Assembly (NCBI GenBank): GCA_013407085.1
Contig: JACCGJ010000200.1
Coordinates: forward strand, 1-64,000
DNA length: 64,000 nucleotides
Reading direction: 5' to 3'
Origin: Atriophallophorus winterbourni
Taxonomy: Eukaryota > Platyhelminthes > Trematoda > Plagiorchiida > Microphallidae
Shown: one piece after another, positions 59,890-64,000 of the stretch
Layout: the number at the start of each line of letters is the position of its first letter
Numbering within the stretch: the stretch's first letter is position 1
Program-made: the position numbers and the translations under genes
The notes under the pieces: generated by a model
The model's database searches: none
The model's input: only the letters and a program-made list of their open reading frames with translations
What the model was told of the DNA's origin: nothing

Positions 59890-60960
59890 AGCGATCCAGT
59901 AACCACTTTATTTACCTTATGATAAATCCTTTTGAGTAGCGAGATATCTTTTTCCTTCTATGATGTTCAAGCTTATACTGTAAAGTCTACAACTGGATGT
60001 TTGTATGTAATAAGTATCTTTAACAATGGAACGTGGGAGATGTCCGAAAATTCGTCTGAGCAAACCGAGTATGCCGCATGCACTGCAGGCTGTTTATCGA
60101 ATTTCCGCACACTCATATACCGGAATCGTTCTGCGATATACACCACTCAAGCATGTGGCTGCAAAGTACTTATGATAACGCGAATGTTTTCCTAACTTGC
60201 AACATTTTGCACTTGCGGATGTTGAAGGGAAGCTTGTTTTGAATTGACCATTAGTGTAGCTTATTTAAGTCAGCCTGTAAAACTAGGCAATCCTCGTCAG
60301 AGTTTGACTTCATCAAAATTTTTATATCAACGACGAAAAGAATAAGCATTCATCGTACCAGTTTCGGTAGATCATTTATAAATATTAAGAAAAGTATTGG
60401 ATAGAGTAATGAACCTTGTGGGACACTGCTTGTGGCATCAATATTTCGGGAAATATTTCATATATTCTTACCATCGCTTTGCGTTTAGACAGGTAACTTG
60501 CAAATCATGATAATAGATAGAATTCCTGCAGCTCATGAAGTAGTCAGGAGTGATCAACTCGATCGAAATCTTTACATATATCTAGGTATCAGGCGTGTAC
60601 GGAACTTCCTTCGTATAGTGCTTGCGTCCAATCGTTGAGAGTCGTGAACAAGTAAGACAAGCATGGGTGTTTTTTCTTAATCCATGTTGTTTCTGAGAAA
60701 GAATTTCATGGCTCTCGAGGTACATGCTAAGACTTTCACACACCAAGCGTTCCAGCACTTTAGAAGCAAGTGAAAGCAGCGTCAGAGGGCGGTAATTGGC
60801 CGGATCAGGATGACTGCCACCTTTGTAGAATGGCGCAATAACTCCGGCTTTCCAGTCAGCTGGCACGCTTCCAGTATTTAGTATGTGACTAAATAAATAA
60901 TATAGTGGGCCACAAGGCTCCAGCCACGTAAATTAAGAATATCCGGCGTTATTCCGGCTT
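59890..60960 (-). pseudogene. Second CR1-type LINE copy, RT fragment, heavily decayed
   Basis: The minus strand reads MPADWKAGVIAPFYKGGSHP, NYRPLTLLSLASKVLERLVC and QKQHGLRKN (60582-60866). In shifted frames come LNDWTQALYEGSSVHA, a stop, YLDICKDFDRVDHS, then SVPQGSLL, PILFLIFINDLPKLV, a FADD degraded to FVVD, and NKLPFNIRKCKML. The sequence differs clearly from the 54.4-58.1 kb copy, so it is another subfamily. Both ends are missing. Confidence 0.8.
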
Positions 60961-61085
60961 GAACCTCGTATTTACATCGGTGGCCTGACGAAGATTCGGT
61001 GTGTAAAGCGAAACATTACCAAAAATAAGGCTCAACTGATTTATTACAATCTTTTTTCATTAACATGAATCCCCGATCCGCCACA
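60961..61085 (+). repeat. Penelope-type repeat fragment
   Basis: Contains GGCCTGACGAAGATTCGG, GCGAAACATTACC and CATGAATCCCCGATCC, matching the inverted module at 8345-8480 and 41150-41280. It abuts the decayed CR1 copy. Confidence 0.45.
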
Positions 61086-62915
61086 AACAGTTCCCAACCC
61101 ATATAAAATTGTTAATTTTTGGTATGGATTGATGATCTAAAGTAGCGAAATTGTTCTCAGTTTAGAATCAAATATCTTCCAAATAATGATGTTTAAATTT
61201 CTTCAATATTTCCGGTTTATAATGCTTAATTCGTTTGGGGTTTGTCTGCGAATTGTGATAAATTATTTGATTTTACTGGCCAACTTAATTTTGACATTTT
61301 ACTGTCTTGAAAATGAATTTATCCACCGAGCGATTACAATTTAGCAGAGAAGGTTTTATAAATCCCGACAGGCGCTTGTTATTATTTACCTTCCTAACTA
61401 AAACTTTCTCTTTGAACCAAATTAAATAAAGCAGATTAAATCATTTCTGGTTCGTTGTTTATATCCATTGATAATTTATCAACCGGAAACAACAGTAGAT
61501 TCAAGATCCTGCCTGAAATTAATTATTAAAGTTCCAAGCTCATGAAGCATGGACACAATAACGGAAATAGAAACAGAAGATAGGTACACTATTCAAGAGA
61601 ACGGAAGTAAAGTCCTAGAATAATTGTATTAAATTTCAAAATCTTTATGTCTTCGATATCTCCACATATCACACATTGGCCAGTCGTCTACTATCTTTGA
61701 AATTACCTGCATTTAATACGGTGATTTAAATCAGGATTTGTATTGTAATGATGACTGAACATACGGAAATAGAATGAAAATCTTTTTTTGTAGATTTTCA
61801 ATCAAACATAAGTGGTTGAAAATTTTTTTACCAAACTGGTTACATTGATCAACATTGCAAAATGATACTAAATGCTAGTAATTTAGCGCTTCATGGATTC
61901 TCGTATACTGTGTACATTTTGATATTTGATGATCTAATCGAGAAAAAATTAAAATTTAGCTTTTAATGAGCGCGTTTCAACGTTGTCTGCTGCACATGTG
62001 CTGGCTGTTTGCTGATCATAAATACATGTTGATGGCAAGCAGCAAATTTATTCATCCGGAAATCACACACAATCAACGTAACGTATTGGAGTTTTGAAAT
62101 TAACTATATTTTGTGTGTGGATATTATCAAGGATTATTGATTTCCCGTCAAAGTTCAGTTCCTTTTAGTGTGCACTTTTTGTCATGTATTCTGCTATACA
62201 TAATTGAACCAGTATCATTGGAAAAGCCCAAATACAATTTTAATTAATCATACTTTCCGTATTTTATTCATGCGACTCAAAACCTTTGATAACTCAGAAG
62301 TAGAACTGTAGTTTTGATTCGATGCGCGCATCTAGCTTTCGATACCGACTACATGCACATTTATTTCAGACAAACTGAAGGCATGTTCTATTCGAGTGGA
62401 TTACTATAAACACATCAAGTTCTATTTCAGACAAGTGCAACTGTCTACCAACACTACGACGAAATTAAACAGTGTTTTAAAGTTCTGTTGCCCTAAAAGT
62501 TGTCTTGCAAGTTACAAGCTGCAATATTAAGATCAACCATGTCTTCGATTGATGCTAATTTCAAACAGTTCATAGAATGCGTATAATGAGTCATTGATTG
62601 CTAATTTTAAGTTATACTACACAACATTGCAATACATTAGGTTGAAATATCTATCGGATAAAACTACAGCTATTATCATCATGTTCACTGCAGGGTTTTC
62701 TACTAAAACACTGGATAACATTGTTGAAAAAATTCAAGAAAGCATTCATGTATTCAGCATAAACAAAGTTCCAAATCCTACACTCTTGGATCGTGATCCA
62801 GACTCAGGAGAATTGTTTCACTCGTGTAACCCAAACCATTCTTGCAATTAACATCACCACCTTCCAGATAATGCATTGTTTGTAAGAATATTCTTCTATC
62901 ATTACTTATTTTGAA
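61086..62915. other. AT-rich region, no gene recognised
   Basis: Only short ORFs; that at 62594-62851 (+) has no family motif. Confidence 0.4.
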
Positions 62916-63610
62916 GAAGATCCTAACTCAATGTAACTCATTTTCGCCGCCATGCAAAGACTCCGACCTGACAATCAGCATGAGCCTGACCAAGGTTTTC
63001 GCTCAAAGGACTGCTGATAACGGTCAGTTTGTACCAGTACATCATTTCACACATCTTAGTCCAACCATTGCGAATAACCTCTTGGTAGACACGGAGATCG
63101 ATAAGCTGCAGTGCTTTTTAGAGCTGGTCTAGAGCATGCTAACCTTACTGCTAAAATGCCGACTACGATAGCTAGCTAATGAGTACAGAGTGGAAAGTCT
63201 TCGTCTTCCGCAATTCTACTCTCTGGTGAGTGAAAATCAGAAAGTTGACCATTCGACAGACCGCACTTGCAGCACAACGACGTTCGCAAGCAAATATGAA
63301 AGCCCTTGACAATAAACCCACGAGTTGGAAAGAAATTTTACGTGACCGCTGACTTTGGATGTATCGCGTGAAGCGTCGTCTGCGAGCTAGGGAAGAGAAG
63401 TTACTGCTCTCGTCTGCTGAATATAGATCACACCAACAACATGAAACTAACATCGTTTGTCTGAGTACTACTAATCGCTTTGATCGCCGTGGAAGTGATT
63501 GTTTATATCAATACCGAATCTTTTTTATTCAAAAGGCGGTGGATCACGTGAAATTCATGAACTTGTGATGTACATTCATGGAGGCCAACAAAAAACAGCA
63601 ATTTGTCTTA
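62916..63610 (+). pseudogene. RTE-type LINE, internally deleted 3' half
   Basis: Reads DLTISMSLTKVFAQ, then FTHLSPTIANNLLVDTEIDK (the LTIS-x3-T-x-V and F-T-x-L-x-x-T-I-x-N-N blocks after the RT catalytic site). It then jumps to NMKALDNKPTSWKEILRDR, a stop, LWMYRVKRRLRAREEKLLLS and SAEYRSHQQ with GSDCLYQYRIFF, a decayed C-terminal finger. The tail CTTGTGATGTACATTCATGG with AGGCCAACA ends it at about 63595. Part of the thumb is missing between 63140 and 63280. Confidence 0.7.
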
Positions 63611-64000
63611 TGGTCGCGATTTGATTTTGATATAATTTTTCGAAACAGTTCCCAGTGACCCCTAAATTATTGCCTCGTAATTGAAAAGCTCATTATCAAC
63701 AAAGTCGATTTTTAAGTAGTTCCATATATTAAGAATGGAAAAGTGGAGACCTGGACCTGTGATATTTAGCAGAACCCCTTTCCTGGTCAAATATTCGCTG
63801 TTTGCAATATTCTACTTTGATCATGACTTGTTATGAGAAAGTAAATCTGCTGTGCCTTTCTCCCGACGTTTTTCCTGCATCCATTGTTGTGATACGCTCA
63901 ATTAGACTTTAATCCACGAGCGCATAAAAGCTAATATTGAAATACTATAAACAAGCGAACAGTAAAAAAGTTTTCTAGAACTGCGACTAAACTTTATTTT
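63611..64000. other. Window end, nothing recognised
   Basis: AT-rich sequence without an informative ORF or repeat. Confidence 0.4.

Overview
The window looks like a nuclear genome segment of an invertebrate, most likely a parasitic flatworm (digenean-like). The evidence is an AT-rich base composition, multi-kilobase introns with canonical GT-AG borders, and a dense load of degenerate CR1-type and RTE-type LINEs, Penelope-like elements (PLEs) with GIY-YIG endonuclease remnants, and hammerhead-ribozyme repeats. The taxon is inferred from repeat style, not proven. There are two assembly gaps, at 33608-34607 (1000 N) and 50180-50199 (20 N).

Only one host gene can be read with confidence. It lies on the minus strand from about 18676 down to 1407 and is a single-pass receptor with two SUEL-type (galactose-binding-lectin-like) domains, best matching the EVA-1/EVA1C family. 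Seven exons join in consistent phase (0/1) with good splice sites: 18411-18676, 15973-16096, 13223-13423, 8930-9070, 4513-4638, 2957-3423 and 1407-2381. They give 765 readable residues: SUEL1, SUEL2, a linker, one membrane span, and a cytoplasmic tail of about 425 residues with a Cys/His-rich patch and a C-terminal LPPPPL motif. The signal-peptide exon is not identified. A candidate upstream exon lies at 30416-30485. An extra exon-like ORF at 4212-4407 would, if spliced in, end the protein before the membrane span.

The introns and the whole region beyond 18.7 kb hold mobile-element debris. At 4.7-5.7 kb there are two opposed hammerhead repeats and a piggyBac-type MITE. A Penelope-type repeat with a 39-bp hairpin sits at 8.3-8.7 kb. 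LINE C-terminal fragments occur at 9.9-10.5, 22.2, 36.8-37.3, 47.8-48.0, 50.8-51.2, 51.9-52.6 and 62.9-63.6 kb. An internally deleted pogo/Tigger-like transposon with 26-bp terminal repeats is at 19706-20687. PLE endonuclease fragments lie at 25.5 and 42.5 kb. An interspersed repeat of about 230 bp occurs five times between 27.7 and 39.5 kb. A nearly complete but broken CR1-type LINE is at about 54.4-58.1 kb, with a second decayed CR1 copy at 59.9-61.0 kb.

I found no operon, CRISPR array, rRNA or convincing tRNA. The most interesting signals are the hammerhead copies (one with an intact core at 44442-44479), the possible soluble-versus-membrane switch in the EVA-1-like gene, and the putative EVH1-ligand motif in its tail.
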